NCBI GenBank assembly: GCA_946406435.1
Contig: CAMJKP010000010.1
Location: 1 to 64,000, forward strand
Length of the DNA: 64,000 nucleotides
From: an uncultured Prevotellaceae bacterium
GTDB taxonomy: Bacteria > Bacteroidota > Bacteroidia > Bacteroidales > Bacteroidaceae
Reading direction: 5' to 3'
Below the pieces are notes generated by a model. That model was not told the DNA's origin, searched no databases, and saw nothing but the letters and a program-made list of their open reading frames with translations. How positions within the stretch are numbered: position 1 is the stretch's first letter; every line of letters begins with the position of its first letter. Below are positions 7,627 to 16,184 of this stretch, in pieces. A program made the translations under genes and the position numbers.

Positions 7627-8514
7627 ATGGCAGTTCATAAGAAATATAATGCCCTTGGCCGTGGTCTCGATGCCCTTATCTCAACTGAGGGTGTCCGTCC
7701 GCAGGGCTCTTCTACTATAAACGAGATTCCGATATCTCAGATTGAGGCTAATCCTAATCAGCCTCGTCGTGAGTTCGATTCGGAAGCTCTTCAGGAACTC
7801 GCAACCAGTATTCGCGAGATAGGTATCATACAGCCTATCACCCTTCGCCAGATTGACGATAATCGCTTCCAGATTATTGCAGGTGAACGTCGTTGGCGTG
7901 CGTCTCAGATTGCTGGTCTTACTGCAATTCCTGCCTATATACGCACGATTAGCGATGAGAGCATCATGGAGATGGCTCTCGTTGAGAATATCCAGCGTGA
8001 GGATCTCAACGCTATCGAAATAGCACTTGCTTACCAGCATCTCCTTGAGAATGATGGTATGACACAGGAAAAAGTAAGTGAGCGTGTTGGTAAATCACGT
8101 GCGGCTATCGCCAACTATCTCCGTCTTCTTCGTCTTCCTGCACAGATACAGCTGTCGCTTCAGAAGAAGGAAATCGACATGGGACATGCACGTGCTCTTC
8201 TGTCAATAGATTCGCCATCTCTTCAGATAAAACTCTATAAGGAGATAATGAAGAATAACTATTCCGTGCGTAAAGTGGAGGAAATGGTGAGTCTTCTGAA
8301 GAATGGTGAGGAAATACCAACGGGGACAAAGAAGATTGTTGCTAAACAACAGCTTCCAGAGGAGTTTAATGTCCTCAAGAATCGTCTCTCGGAATTCCTG
8401 AACACTAAGGTGCAGTTTACCTGCAATCCGAAGGGAAAAGGTAAAATCTCCATTCCTTTCAATAGTGAGGAGGATTTGGAACGTATCCTTACACTCTTCG
8501 ATAAGTTGAAGTAA
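7627..8514 (+). CDS. parB: Chromosome-partitioning protein ParB
   Basis: ParB binds parS sites, spreads as a CTP-dependent clamp and stimulates ParA. The N-terminal GRGLDALI (11-18) is the ParA-contact motif. GERRWRA (86-92) and ENIQREDLN (120-128) are the CTP-binding ParB/Srx boxes. A helix-turn-helix lies at about 147-170 (TQEKVSERVGKSRAAIANYLRLL), and a short dimerisation domain ends the protein. The 295-residue length is usual. It is probably co-transcribed with parA. Confidence 0.95.
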   Translation: MAVHKKYNALGRGLDALISTEGVRPQGSSTINEIPISQIEANPNQPRREFDSEALQELATSIREIGIIQPITLRQIDDNRFQIIAGERRWRASQIAGLTAIPAYIRTISDESIMEMALVENIQREDLNAIEIALAYQHLLENDGMTQEKVSERVGKSRAAIANYLRLLRLPAQIQLSLQKKEIDMGHARALLSIDSPSLQIKLYKEIMKNNYSVRKVEEMVSLLKNGEEIPTGTKKIVAKQQLPEEFNVLKNRLSEFLNTKVQFTCNPKGKGKISIPFNSEEDLERILTLFDKLK

Positions 8515-8569
8515 AAAGCCTCCTTGCCCAATTTATGGGATTTTGATCGTTGGAGGAAAATACAGTAAA

Positions 8570-8602
8570 CATCCTTCTCTTTGAGAAGGCTTGGTTAGGC
8601 TA
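8570..8602. repeat. Dispersed ccttctcttt-gagaagg hairpin
   Basis: The sequence catccttctctttgagaagg then cttggttaggct folds on itself. Nearly the same text recurs at 47535-47569, just past another gene end. It is a small REP-like element or a degenerate terminator for parB. Confidence 0.5.
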
Positions 8603-8606
8603 TTAA

Positions 8607-9341
8607 TTGCAAATAAATAAAAAATATCGCTTTTTGATAATGGTAGTGAGCTTATGGTTCTCTGCCATTGTTGCGTATGCCCAGAAGGATTCTGACACTA
8701 TACAGTCTGTATCCGTTGAGCCTGAGTTAATAGAAGGGAAGGTCATACGGGACCTAACCCCTGCCGACTCTATAACTGCTCTCAAAATGGCTGGCAAAAA
8801 GGCAAAGCGTGATTGGAGTACGTGGAAACCGGATCCAAAGCGTGCTATGTGGCTTGCTATTGTTCTTCCTGGTGCAGGACAGATTTACAACCATAAGTAT
8901 TGGAAACTCCCAATTATCTACGGAGGATTTGTTGGTTGTGCTTATGCCATGCGTTGGAACAACCAGATGTATAGCGATTATTCGCGTGCTTACATCGACA
9001 TCTCGGATAATGATCCTGAAACAAAGAGCTATGAGAAGTTTCCGTATCTTATCATGGCACAAAGTGATACAGAGCGTTTAAAGGCACAATTCAAAGCTCG
9101 TAAGGATCGTTTCCGTCGTTGGCGTGATCTGAGTTTCTTCTGTATGCTGGGTGTCTATGGACTAAGTATCATTGATGCTTATGTTGATGCCTCATTATCA
9201 CAGTTCGACATCTCAGATGACCTCTCCCTGCATGTGGAGCCTGGCTTTGTTGGGACTTCTGGGAAGAAATCTGGGATAAACTCAGAGGTTAATCCGTTTT
9301 CAACTACCGGAATAGGCATTAACGCAGCTCTTACTTTCTGA
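8607..9341 (+). CDS. DUF5683 domain protein
   Basis: This is a predicted membrane-associated protein of about 244 residues found next to parAB throughout Bacteroidales; its function is not known. Sequence features are an N-terminal signal or anchor (KKYRFLIMVVSLWFSAIVAYAQ), the segment WLAIVLPGAGQIYNHKYWKLPIIYGGFVGCAY typical of DUF5683, and a second hydrophobic stretch (DLSFFCMLGVYGLSIIDAYVDA). I favour the TTG at 8607, because the next ATG (8640) would remove the basic residues ahead of the hydrophobic core. That start remains a judgement. Confidence 0.8.
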   Translation: MQINKKYRFLIMVVSLWFSAIVAYAQKDSDTIQSVSVEPELIEGKVIRDLTPADSITALKMAGKKAKRDWSTWKPDPKRAMWLAIVLPGAGQIYNHKYWKLPIIYGGFVGCAYAMRWNNQMYSDYSRAYIDISDNDPETKSYEKFPYLIMAQSDTERLKAQFKARKDRFRRWRDLSFFCMLGVYGLSIIDAYVDASLSQFDISDDLSLHVEPGFVGTSGKKSGINSEVNPFSTTGIGINAALTF

Positions 9342-9390
9342 CCTCTTAGGTCTATGGCGTGTTTACGCCATGCATAACTAATTGAAAATT

Positions 9391-10758
9391 ATGAACAAAA
9401 GAAATACAATTCTCTCGCTTGCCATCTTATTTGGCAATATTACTTCCCTGTATGCGCAGGATGTAAACGAAACTACAACAGAAACAAATAACTACGATGA
9501 CGAGGAAATCGTTATCGGTAAGGATAATGGTGATGAGGAAATAATAGAGGTTCCTGAAGGAATGCTCCTCGAACTTGACTCTCTCGTACAGCAATATAAT
9601 GCAAAGACATATCTCATGGCCGATACATCATGCCAGATGCGTGATGTGAATCCAGTTTATGACGTAGAGGTGTATAAGGATCGTCTCAAGCGTCTTCCAA
9701 CAGCTATGGAAATGCCATGGAATGATGTTGTGCAGAAGTTCATTGACAGATACTCAACCCGTCTGCGTCGCTCTGTTGGGTATATGCTTGGTGCAAGCAA
9801 TTTCTATATGCCTATCTTTGAGCAGGCTCTTGAGGTATATGGTATTCCTCTTGAACTTAAGTATCTGCCTGTTATTGAGTCTGCACTAAATCCAAATGCT
9901 GTATCTCGTGTGGGCGCTACTGGACTCTGGCAGTTCATGGTGGCAACAGGTAAGCGCTATGGATTGCGCATTACAACCATGATTGATGAACGTCGTGATC
10001 CAGTAAAGTCTTCTTATGCAGCAGCCCATTATCTTTCTGACTTGTATAAGATATTTGGTGATTGGAACCTCGTTATTGCAGCCTATAACTACGGACCAGA
10101 GAACATCAACAAGGCTATCCGTCGTGCTGGTGGTGTGCGTGACTATTGGCAGATATATCCATATCTTCCTAATGAGACTCGTGGTTATGTTCCTGCGTTT
10201 ATCGCAGCCAACTATATCATGAACTATTACTGCGAGCATAACATCTGTCCGATGCTCACCAAGCTTCCTGTACAGACCGATACCATTATGCTATATCGTG
10301 ACGTACACTTCGAGCAGTTAGCCCATGTCGTTGGTATAAGTAAGGAACAGCTTCGTTCTCTCAATCCACAGTATCGTCGTGACGTGGTGACTGGCTATAG
10401 TGAGCCAACCGACCTCCGTCTGCCTATAGAATACATCAATGCGTTTATCGAGAAAGAAGACTCTGTATATGCCTATAATGCAGATCAGCTTTTGAAACGT
10501 GCAGAGGTTGCGGTTAATGATGATGCTCCAATATATCGTGCTCCAACTGTTGCTCAGCGTGCGGCACGTCAAAGTGCACGTGCCAGTCGTAAGGCAAAGG
10601 CAAAACGTGCACGGGGAGGTAGAAACGTGACCATCAGAAATGGTGACACACTCTCTGAAATTGCAAAGAGAAACCACACTACAGTGGCTAAACTCAAGAA
10701 ACTTAATAAAATATCCGGTTCATCTATCCGTGCCGGAAAAAAGATTAGGGTTAGGTAA
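9391..10758 (+). CDS. MltD-like lytic transglycosylase with LysM
   Basis: The protein is a periplasmic murein lytic transglycosylase. I take the ATG at 9391 (455 residues), since the upstream TTG adds only three residues. After a signal peptide (MNKRNTILSLAILFGNITSLYAQ) comes an acidic linker. The SLT catalytic domain follows, with LPVIESALNPNAVS (Glu is the presumed acid), the GATGLWQFM box and AAYNYGPENI. A C-terminal LysM repeat (IRNGDTLSEIAKRNHTT) binds glycan after a basic Ala/Arg/Lys-rich spacer. The order SLT then LysM is that of MltD. A strong hairpin closes the gene. Confidence 0.9.
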   Translation: MNKRNTILSLAILFGNITSLYAQDVNETTTETNNYDDEEIVIGKDNGDEEIIEVPEGMLLELDSLVQQYNAKTYLMADTSCQMRDVNPVYDVEVYKDRLKRLPTAMEMPWNDVVQKFIDRYSTRLRRSVGYMLGASNFYMPIFEQALEVYGIPLELKYLPVIESALNPNAVSRVGATGLWQFMVATGKRYGLRITTMIDERRDPVKSSYAAAHYLSDLYKIFGDWNLVIAAYNYGPENINKAIRRAGGVRDYWQIYPYLPNETRGYVPAFIAANYIMNYYCEHNICPMLTKLPVQTDTIMLYRDVHFEQLAHVVGISKEQLRSLNPQYRRDVVTGYSEPTDLRLPIEYINAFIEKEDSVYAYNADQLLKRAEVAVNDDAPIYRAPTVAQRAARQSARASRKAKAKRARGGRNVTIRNGDTLSEIAKRNHTTVAKLKKLNKISGSSIRAGKKIRVR

Positions 10759-10783
10759 TCCACACGGATTACCAACCCTTTTA
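10747..10783 (+). terminator. Terminator after the MltD-like gene
   Basis: agggtt plus ggtaatcc, a 4-base loop, then ggattacc plus aaccct form a 14-bp stem with a one-base bulge, followed by ttttattt. The stem overlaps the stop codon. Confidence 0.75.
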
Positions 10784-10825
10784 TTTTCTATTTTTTATTT
10801 ACCTTAAATACTAACTCCATCTGTT

Positions 10826-13060
10826 ATGCAGGAAAAACAAGCTGAACAATTATATCAGGAACTTATCGATTCCTATCTTGCTAGTCCACACCGCAAGAAG
10901 GTGGATGTAATACAGAAAGCATATAACTTTGCCTGTCGTGCTCATGAGGGAGTGAGCCGTCCGAATGGCGAACCATATATCATACATCCAATTGAGGTAG
11001 CGCTTATAGCATCACGTGAGATGGGCCTTGGCTCTACTTCCATTTGTGCGGCCTTGCTGCATGATATCATCGAGAATACCGACTATACTGTGGAGGACGT
11101 GGAGAATATCTTTGGCTCTAAGATTGCACAGATTGTCGATGGACTTACCAAAATATCTGGAGGAATATTTGGCGATAAGGCTTCTGAACAGGCAGAGAAC
11201 TTCAAGAAACTGCTTCTTACTATGTCGGATGACATACGTGTCATCCTAATCAAGATATGTGACCGCTTGCAAAACATGCGCACCCTTGATAATCTTTCCG
11301 ATGGAAAGAAGACAAAGGTGGCAGGTGAGACTTTGTATCTCTATGCTCCATTGGCAAATCGCCTTGGACTCAATAAGATAAAAACGGAACTTGAAGATCT
11401 CGCATTCCGTTACGAGCATCCTGATTCTTACGAGAATATATGCAAGAAACTAGCCCATACTCAGGAACAGCGTGACGAGCTTTTTGCTAAGTTTACAGAT
11501 CCTATACGTGAGGCACTCGATGCCATGGGCTGTAAGTATGTCATAAAGATGCGTGTCAAGTCGCCTTATTCTATTTGGAATAAGATGCGTAATAAACATG
11601 TTTCTTTCGACGAGATTTACGACATCCTTGCCGTGCGTATCATCTTCGAGTCTCCAGAACCAGAAGATGAGGTCAATGAATGCTTCCGTATATATGTGGC
11701 TATCACTAAGTTGTATAAGTCACATCCTGATCGTCTGCGCGATTGGCTATCTCATCCTAAGGCTAATGGATATCAGGCTCTCCATGTCACCCTGATGAGT
11801 AATCAAGGACAATGGATAGAGACACAGATACGCTCAAAGCGTATGGACGAGATTGCAGAACAGGGATTCGCTGCCCACTGGAAGTATAAGGAAGGCACAG
11901 ATGAACCTAATAATGAAGGAGAGCTCAACGACTGGTTGTGTACCATTAAGGAGATTCTTGATGATCCGCAGCCTGACGCTATGGACTTCCTTGATGCTAT
12001 CAAACTAAATCTTTTTGCATCTGAGATATTCGTTTTCTCGCCAAAAGGAGAGATAATCACGCTTCCGTCGGGAGCTACCGCCCTCGATTTTGCCTTTTAT
12101 ATCCACACGTTCCTTGGCTCACATTGCATTGGAGCAAAGGTAAACCATAAGCTTGTACCACTGAGTCATGTGCTTCAGGGAGGTGATCAGGTGGAGATTA
12201 TCACCTCCAATTCACAGCATGTCCAGTCGGAGTGGCTGTCGTTTGTTACTACGGCAAAGGCACGTAATAAGATACAGACCCAGCTTCGGCGTGCTAATCG
12301 TGACACTCAGCAGAAAGGACTCGAGATGTTGCGTCAATGGTTGAAGTCGCATGACCTCAACCTCACCACGTCTGCCATACGTGCTCTTTGTGAGGCACAT
12401 GGTATGGAAAAACAGGAACACTTGCTGCTTGATATAGGCAATGGTATCATAACCTTATCAGAGCAAGATCTCGACCATATTCTCGGTGTGGTCAAGAAGA
12501 GCAAGAAAGGTCGCTGGCGTCGCTTCGTGCCATTCTTGAAATCAAAGAATGATAAGGACGATACGGATGAATTCCTCACCGTGCAGGAAGGTTTCGACAA
12601 GGATCGTGCATGCGTTATATCAGAGGATAATATAAATAAGTATGTTTTCTCACATGACTGCTGTCATCCTATTCCTGGCGATGATGTCGTAGGATATATT
12701 GATGGCAATGACCATATAGAACTGCATCATCGCTCATGTCAGGTTGTAAATCGTCTCCGCAATACCTATGCACACCGCATCCTTGCTGTGCGATGGAATA
12801 TGCGCAATGATAATGATGATCTGCTTTTCGATGCTGTCATTGTAATCAAGGGTATTGACCGTAAGGGTATAGCACGTGATGTAGCACTCGTGATTGCCGA
12901 CCAGATGGATATCAATATCCATAAACTCTCTATATCTTCAGATAAAGGTATCTTTGAAGGACGTATAGAAATGCGTGTGCATGATCGCGAGGAACTTACG
13001 GGAATAATTGATGCACTCAAGCAAATACCTGACCTTACCACAGTGATAAGGGAATACTGA
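10826..13060 (+). CDS. RelA/SpoT-family (p)ppGpp synthetase/hydrolase
   Basis: This long Rel enzyme of 744 residues would make, and perhaps degrade, (p)ppGpp. The HD domain includes ALLHD (H79, D80) and CDRLQNMRTL. The synthetase domain includes SPYSIWNKM, EIYDILAVRIIF, YQALHVTLM and AAHWKYKEG. A TGS domain follows (ITLPSGATALDFAFYIH), then a C-terminal ACT domain (DAVIVIKGIDRKGIARDV). The hydrolase motif normally HDxxED reads HDIIEN here, with Asn84 in place of Asp, so hydrolysis may be weak. Whether it acts as a pure synthetase cannot be settled from sequence alone. Confidence 0.92.
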   Translation: MQEKQAEQLYQELIDSYLASPHRKKVDVIQKAYNFACRAHEGVSRPNGEPYIIHPIEVALIASREMGLGSTSICAALLHDIIENTDYTVEDVENIFGSKIAQIVDGLTKISGGIFGDKASEQAENFKKLLLTMSDDIRVILIKICDRLQNMRTLDNLSDGKKTKVAGETLYLYAPLANRLGLNKIKTELEDLAFRYEHPDSYENICKKLAHTQEQRDELFAKFTDPIREALDAMGCKYVIKMRVKSPYSIWNKMRNKHVSFDEIYDILAVRIIFESPEPEDEVNECFRIYVAITKLYKSHPDRLRDWLSHPKANGYQALHVTLMSNQGQWIETQIRSKRMDEIAEQGFAAHWKYKEGTDEPNNEGELNDWLCTIKEILDDPQPDAMDFLDAIKLNLFASEIFVFSPKGEIITLPSGATALDFAFYIHTFLGSHCIGAKVNHKLVPLSHVLQGGDQVEIITSNSQHVQSEWLSFVTTAKARNKIQTQLRRANRDTQQKGLEMLRQWLKSHDLNLTTSAIRALCEAHGMEKQEHLLLDIGNGIITLSEQDLDHILGVVKKSKKGRWRRFVPFLKSKNDKDDTDEFLTVQEGFDKDRACVISEDNINKYVFSHDCCHPIPGDDVVGYIDGNDHIELHHRSCQVVNRLRNTYAHRILAVRWNMRNDNDDLLFDAVIVIKGIDRKGIARDVALVIADQMDINIHKLSISSDKGIFEGRIEMRVHDREELTGIIDALKQIPDLTTVIREY

Positions 13061-13107
13061 TATGCAGAAAATAGAACGTGTAAAAGTAATATAAATCAAC
13101 AATAAAA

Positions 13108-14100
13108 TTGAAGTACTTATATTTCATTTCACATATACTCTCTACCTACACCAGCTATTTCATAATAGCTGTAGCTGTAGTGACGTTTTTCTGTCCAACG
13201 GTCTTTTCATGGGTACATGGTGATATCCAGTCATTGATACTTGGATTCATAATGCTCACCATGGGACTAACACTCACTCTTGATGACATGCGTGTGCTTG
13301 CTGCACGTCCATGGGACATACTCATCGGCACATGTGCCCAGTTCTCGTTAATGCCACTTATTGCATGGTCGCTGACCGTTGGGGTAGGCTATCTTGGCAT
13401 AGAGATTCCGAAACCTGTTGTGGTGGGTATAATCCTCGTGGGATGTTGTCCAGGAGGAGTGTCAAGCAATATTATGTCGTACTTGTGTAAGGGTGATGTC
13501 GCTTTCTCTGTAGGAATGACTACAGCAAGTACATTGCTCGCCCCTGTTGTTACTCCGTTACTTGTGTTGTGGCTTGCGGGGGAGAGGGTAGAGGTTGATG
13601 CCCTTGGAATGTTCCGTAACATACTCCTCGTTACGCTATTGCCGGTTACAATAGGTTTTTTCTGCAATCTTTTCATGGGTAGAAACGAACGTTTTCGTAA
13701 AGCACAGTCTGTGATGCCAGCATTCAGTGTTATTGGACTCGCATGTATCGTAGGAGGTGTGGTTTCCGCTGTTCATGACAAACTCCTGATGGAGGGTTTG
13801 ACTTTCTTCCTCATCGTCTTGGTCGTAGTATTTTTCCACAATGGTCTGGGTTATCTCCTTGGTTATAGTGTGGGGAAGATGTTCCATTTCTCAGCTGCCA
13901 AAAACCGTACTATTTCTATCGAGGTCGGTATGCAGAATGCAGGTCTTGCCACTGTTCTTGCTTCAGAATTCTTCATTGTTTCTTGTCCGCTTGCTGTCAT
14001 TCCATGTGCGGTGAGTTGTGCATGGCATTCTATATCAGGAACGATAATGGCACAAATTCTTGCTCCTAAGAGTGTTGAAGAAGAAAAAAGTCAGGGATGA
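13108..14100 (+). CDS. Bile acid:sodium symporter (BASS) family transporter
   Basis: This integral membrane protein of about 330 residues has nine or ten hydrophobic segments. IMLTMGLTLTLDDM, GCCPGGVSSNIMSYLCKGDVAFSV and the late EVGMQNAGLATVLA are signatures of the BASS family (YocS/ASBT-like), which moves organic anions with sodium. The substrate is unknown; bile acid is only the family name, and pantoate or keto acids are alternatives. The start is TTG at 13108; the next ATG would delete the first two helices. It follows the Rel gene by 47 bases and may share its transcript. Confidence 0.85.
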   Translation: MKYLYFISHILSTYTSYFIIAVAVVTFFCPTVFSWVHGDIQSLILGFIMLTMGLTLTLDDMRVLAARPWDILIGTCAQFSLMPLIAWSLTVGVGYLGIEIPKPVVVGIILVGCCPGGVSSNIMSYLCKGDVAFSVGMTTASTLLAPVVTPLLVLWLAGERVEVDALGMFRNILLVTLLPVTIGFFCNLFMGRNERFRKAQSVMPAFSVIGLACIVGGVVSAVHDKLLMEGLTFFLIVLVVVFFHNGLGYLLGYSVGKMFHFSAAKNRTISIEVGMQNAGLATVLASEFFIVSCPLAVIPCAVSCAWHSISGTIMAQILAPKSVEEEKSQG

Positions 14101-14279
14101 TAGTAACATAATAATGATTGATGACATAAGAGTATTTGTGATGTTGTTACGGGGCTTCTATTAGAAAAATTGTGTAAATAATGCAGAATAAATGAGGAAA
14201 AATATGAGATAAATCGAAAAAAAATGACAGATTCTCAAAGAAAACGCCTTTTTTCCTTTTTGTTTTCGTTTTTTTTCAT

Positions 14280-14287
14280 TACCTTTG
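14280..14287 (+). promoter_or_regulatory. Bacteroidetes -7 box for the polysaccharide locus
   Basis: It reads TACCTTTG, an exact TAnnTTTG match, preceded by a T-rich tract with TTG triplets at about -33. Confidence 0.75.
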
Positions 14288-14360
14288 CAAAAAACAACGG
14301 AAAACCCGTATCGTGGGAAAATTCCCAAGTTTATGATTTTGATATAATAAGAAACTAATT

Positions 14361-14394
14361 CTCAAATAGTTATTGCTATTTGGGCTGTTTTTCG
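14361..14394 (+). terminator. Possible attenuator hairpin in the leader
   Basis: ctcaaatag pairs with ctatttggg around a 6-base loop, and ctgttttt follows. Its place about 75 bases after the predicted transcript start and far ahead of the first gene suggests conditional termination, as known for Bacteroides capsule leaders under UpxY control. Confidence 0.5.
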
Positions 14395-14609
14395 TTTGTT
14401 GCTGATTTTTGTCTAGTATTAAGATTCGTGTACCAGAATTAATTAATACCAACAAATAAATACTTTACATTTAGCTTATAGAAAAGAAATTTTGATGCTA
14501 ATCTAGACAGAGGTATTATCGTGATGTTAATTAGTGAATGTAATATATTAGAATTAATACGTTTAGACAACAAGGAGTAATAAAACTGCATCATTGTAGA
14601 TTTTGTGTT

Positions 14610-16175
14610 ATGAATAAAATTTGGATCATTTATTTCTTTGTATCTGTACTTCTAATTGCTTTTATACCATTCTTTTTTGATGTATATTACACTACACCTG
14701 ATGATCCAAGATATATAGCTCTTGTATCTGGAGCATATACTGGAATTCCTGAAAAAGAACTTGTTTTTGTAGGTTCTATTTTAGGGGGAATAGAGACGAA
14801 ATTGTATTCATATTTCCCTAATTTTGAATGGTATAGCATATTGTATTATCTCTTTACGCTTTCGGCTTTTGCTGCAATACTTTGGCAGACGCTTATAAGT
14901 GACTTGGATAAGAGGAAGAAAATAGCGGTTGCTGTACTTGTGTTGATAACACAGGTGTATCTCTCATTAACGCCTCAGTCCACAACTCTTGCAACTCAAT
15001 TAGGTTTTGCATCTTTTCTTCTTCTGTATTCTAAGCATGGTGGTAGAAGAGGAAAATTGTTTAGTTTGCTTCTATTCTTCTTTGCTGCGCAGGTGCGTTT
15101 TATGGCTGCTTTTATTCCATATATGATTGCAAGTCCATTGTTTTTGAAGAATATGAATTTGAAGTCTATATTATGGTGGAAAGAGAAATCATGGCTTGTT
15201 GGTATTGTCCTAGTTGCTGTTGTAAGTTGGGGTATGGATAAATATACTTATCGTTCAGAAGAATGGAAAGCATTTAATGATATTAATTATGCACGTGGTT
15301 ATATGGCAGATAATCCGATGGCTGTCACTTACTCGAGTGAGATAAAAAATGAGGAGGATCGTCTTGCCTTTGATCTTTACTATAGATATCGTATATTTGA
15401 TCTAAATATTCTTACACCAGAGAAATTGGATGAGTATCAGCAAATATTTAAGCAACGTACATTTGATTCTATCCGTTTTAATGCACGTGACTATCTAAAC
15501 ACATATTGGAATATGGGTGGATGGATGGTTGTATTTTTATTTTTGTGGTTGTTTTATGAGCTTATACGCAGGCACTCCTGGTTTGCTCTTTTTATTTGTG
15601 TTGCATCTATCAGTATGTTTATATTGGCAAATCTTAGTATGATGTCAACGAGCTTAGCCAAGGAACGTGTAATGCTTTGTTCATATGTTGCATTATTGTT
15701 CTCCTTGTTATGTTTGGTATTAACGTATTCGCGTTATTCACATGTGATAATTATTGCCGTATGTGTTATATCGTCCATTCAATATCTCTATAAGGATTAT
15801 GAATGTGTAAAGACCGCTAATACTCCACGTCCGATTATTGCCGAAACGGAAATGATGATAGAAAAGGTCAAGCATTCTAAAGTTATGCTTCCTGTGCCTA
15901 CATGTCTCACACCAGAAGCTTTCCATACAAGCGAGAGTCCGATTTATACAAATTCTGTTATCCCCGGATGGATGCATTTTTATCCGAAAGCAAATCTTTC
16001 CTGTCAGCCATTTACAGCGTTTACTGATGGACTTCCTATCTTGGTAGTTAAGAAGTCGGTGGAGCAATTGGATATTATACAAAGACTGTTGAAATTGCAT
16101 TATGGTATTGATTCCAAGCAGGTGGTTCTGGCAGAATCAGAAAATTACTATCTTTTAAAAATAGAAAGAAATTGA
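14610..16175 (+). CDS. Polytopic membrane protein, GT-C-like
   Basis: This is the first gene of the polysaccharide locus: 521 residues with about ten membrane segments and a soluble C-terminal part of about 130 residues. The first extracytoplasmic loop carries acidic residues (TTPDDPRY), as in GT-C membrane glycosyltransferases that use polyprenyl-phosphate sugars. I do not recognise a specific family. It could be a periplasmic glycosyltransferase or an unusual polymerase. It lies 9 bases ahead of the flippase gene and is surely co-transcribed. Base composition is more A/T-rich than the parAB region. Confidence 0.6.
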   Translation: MNKIWIIYFFVSVLLIAFIPFFFDVYYTTPDDPRYIALVSGAYTGIPEKELVFVGSILGGIETKLYSYFPNFEWYSILYYLFTLSAFAAILWQTLISDLDKRKKIAVAVLVLITQVYLSLTPQSTTLATQLGFASFLLLYSKHGGRRGKLFSLLLFFFAAQVRFMAAFIPYMIASPLFLKNMNLKSILWWKEKSWLVGIVLVAVVSWGMDKYTYRSEEWKAFNDINYARGYMADNPMAVTYSSEIKNEEDRLAFDLYYRYRIFDLNILTPEKLDEYQQIFKQRTFDSIRFNARDYLNTYWNMGGWMVVFLFLWLFYELIRRHSWFALFICVASISMFILANLSMMSTSLAKERVMLCSYVALLFSLLCLVLTYSRYSHVIIIAVCVISSIQYLYKDYECVKTANTPRPIIAETEMMIEKVKHSKVMLPVPTCLTPEAFHTSESPIYTNSVIPGWMHFYPKANLSCQPFTAFTDGLPILVVKKSVEQLDIIQRLLKLHYGIDSKQVVLAESENYYLLKIERN

Positions 16176-16184
16176 AGTCTATAA

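Larger units (their letters stand above)
14101..14609 (+). promoter_or_regulatory. Promoter and long leader of the polysaccharide locus
   Basis: A clear -7 box lies at 14280-14287, giving a leader of about 315 bases before the first gene. The leader has a small palindrome (gggaaaattccc, near 14317) and a terminator-like hairpin at 14361-14394. No open reading frame of note lies in it, and no upxY/NusG-like gene is next to it. Confidence 0.6.

Noticed and set aside
6766..8514. Plasmid partition system
   Set aside because: ParA lacks the N-terminal HTH of plasmid forms, and the downstream DUF5683, MltD and Rel genes are the normal chromosomal context.
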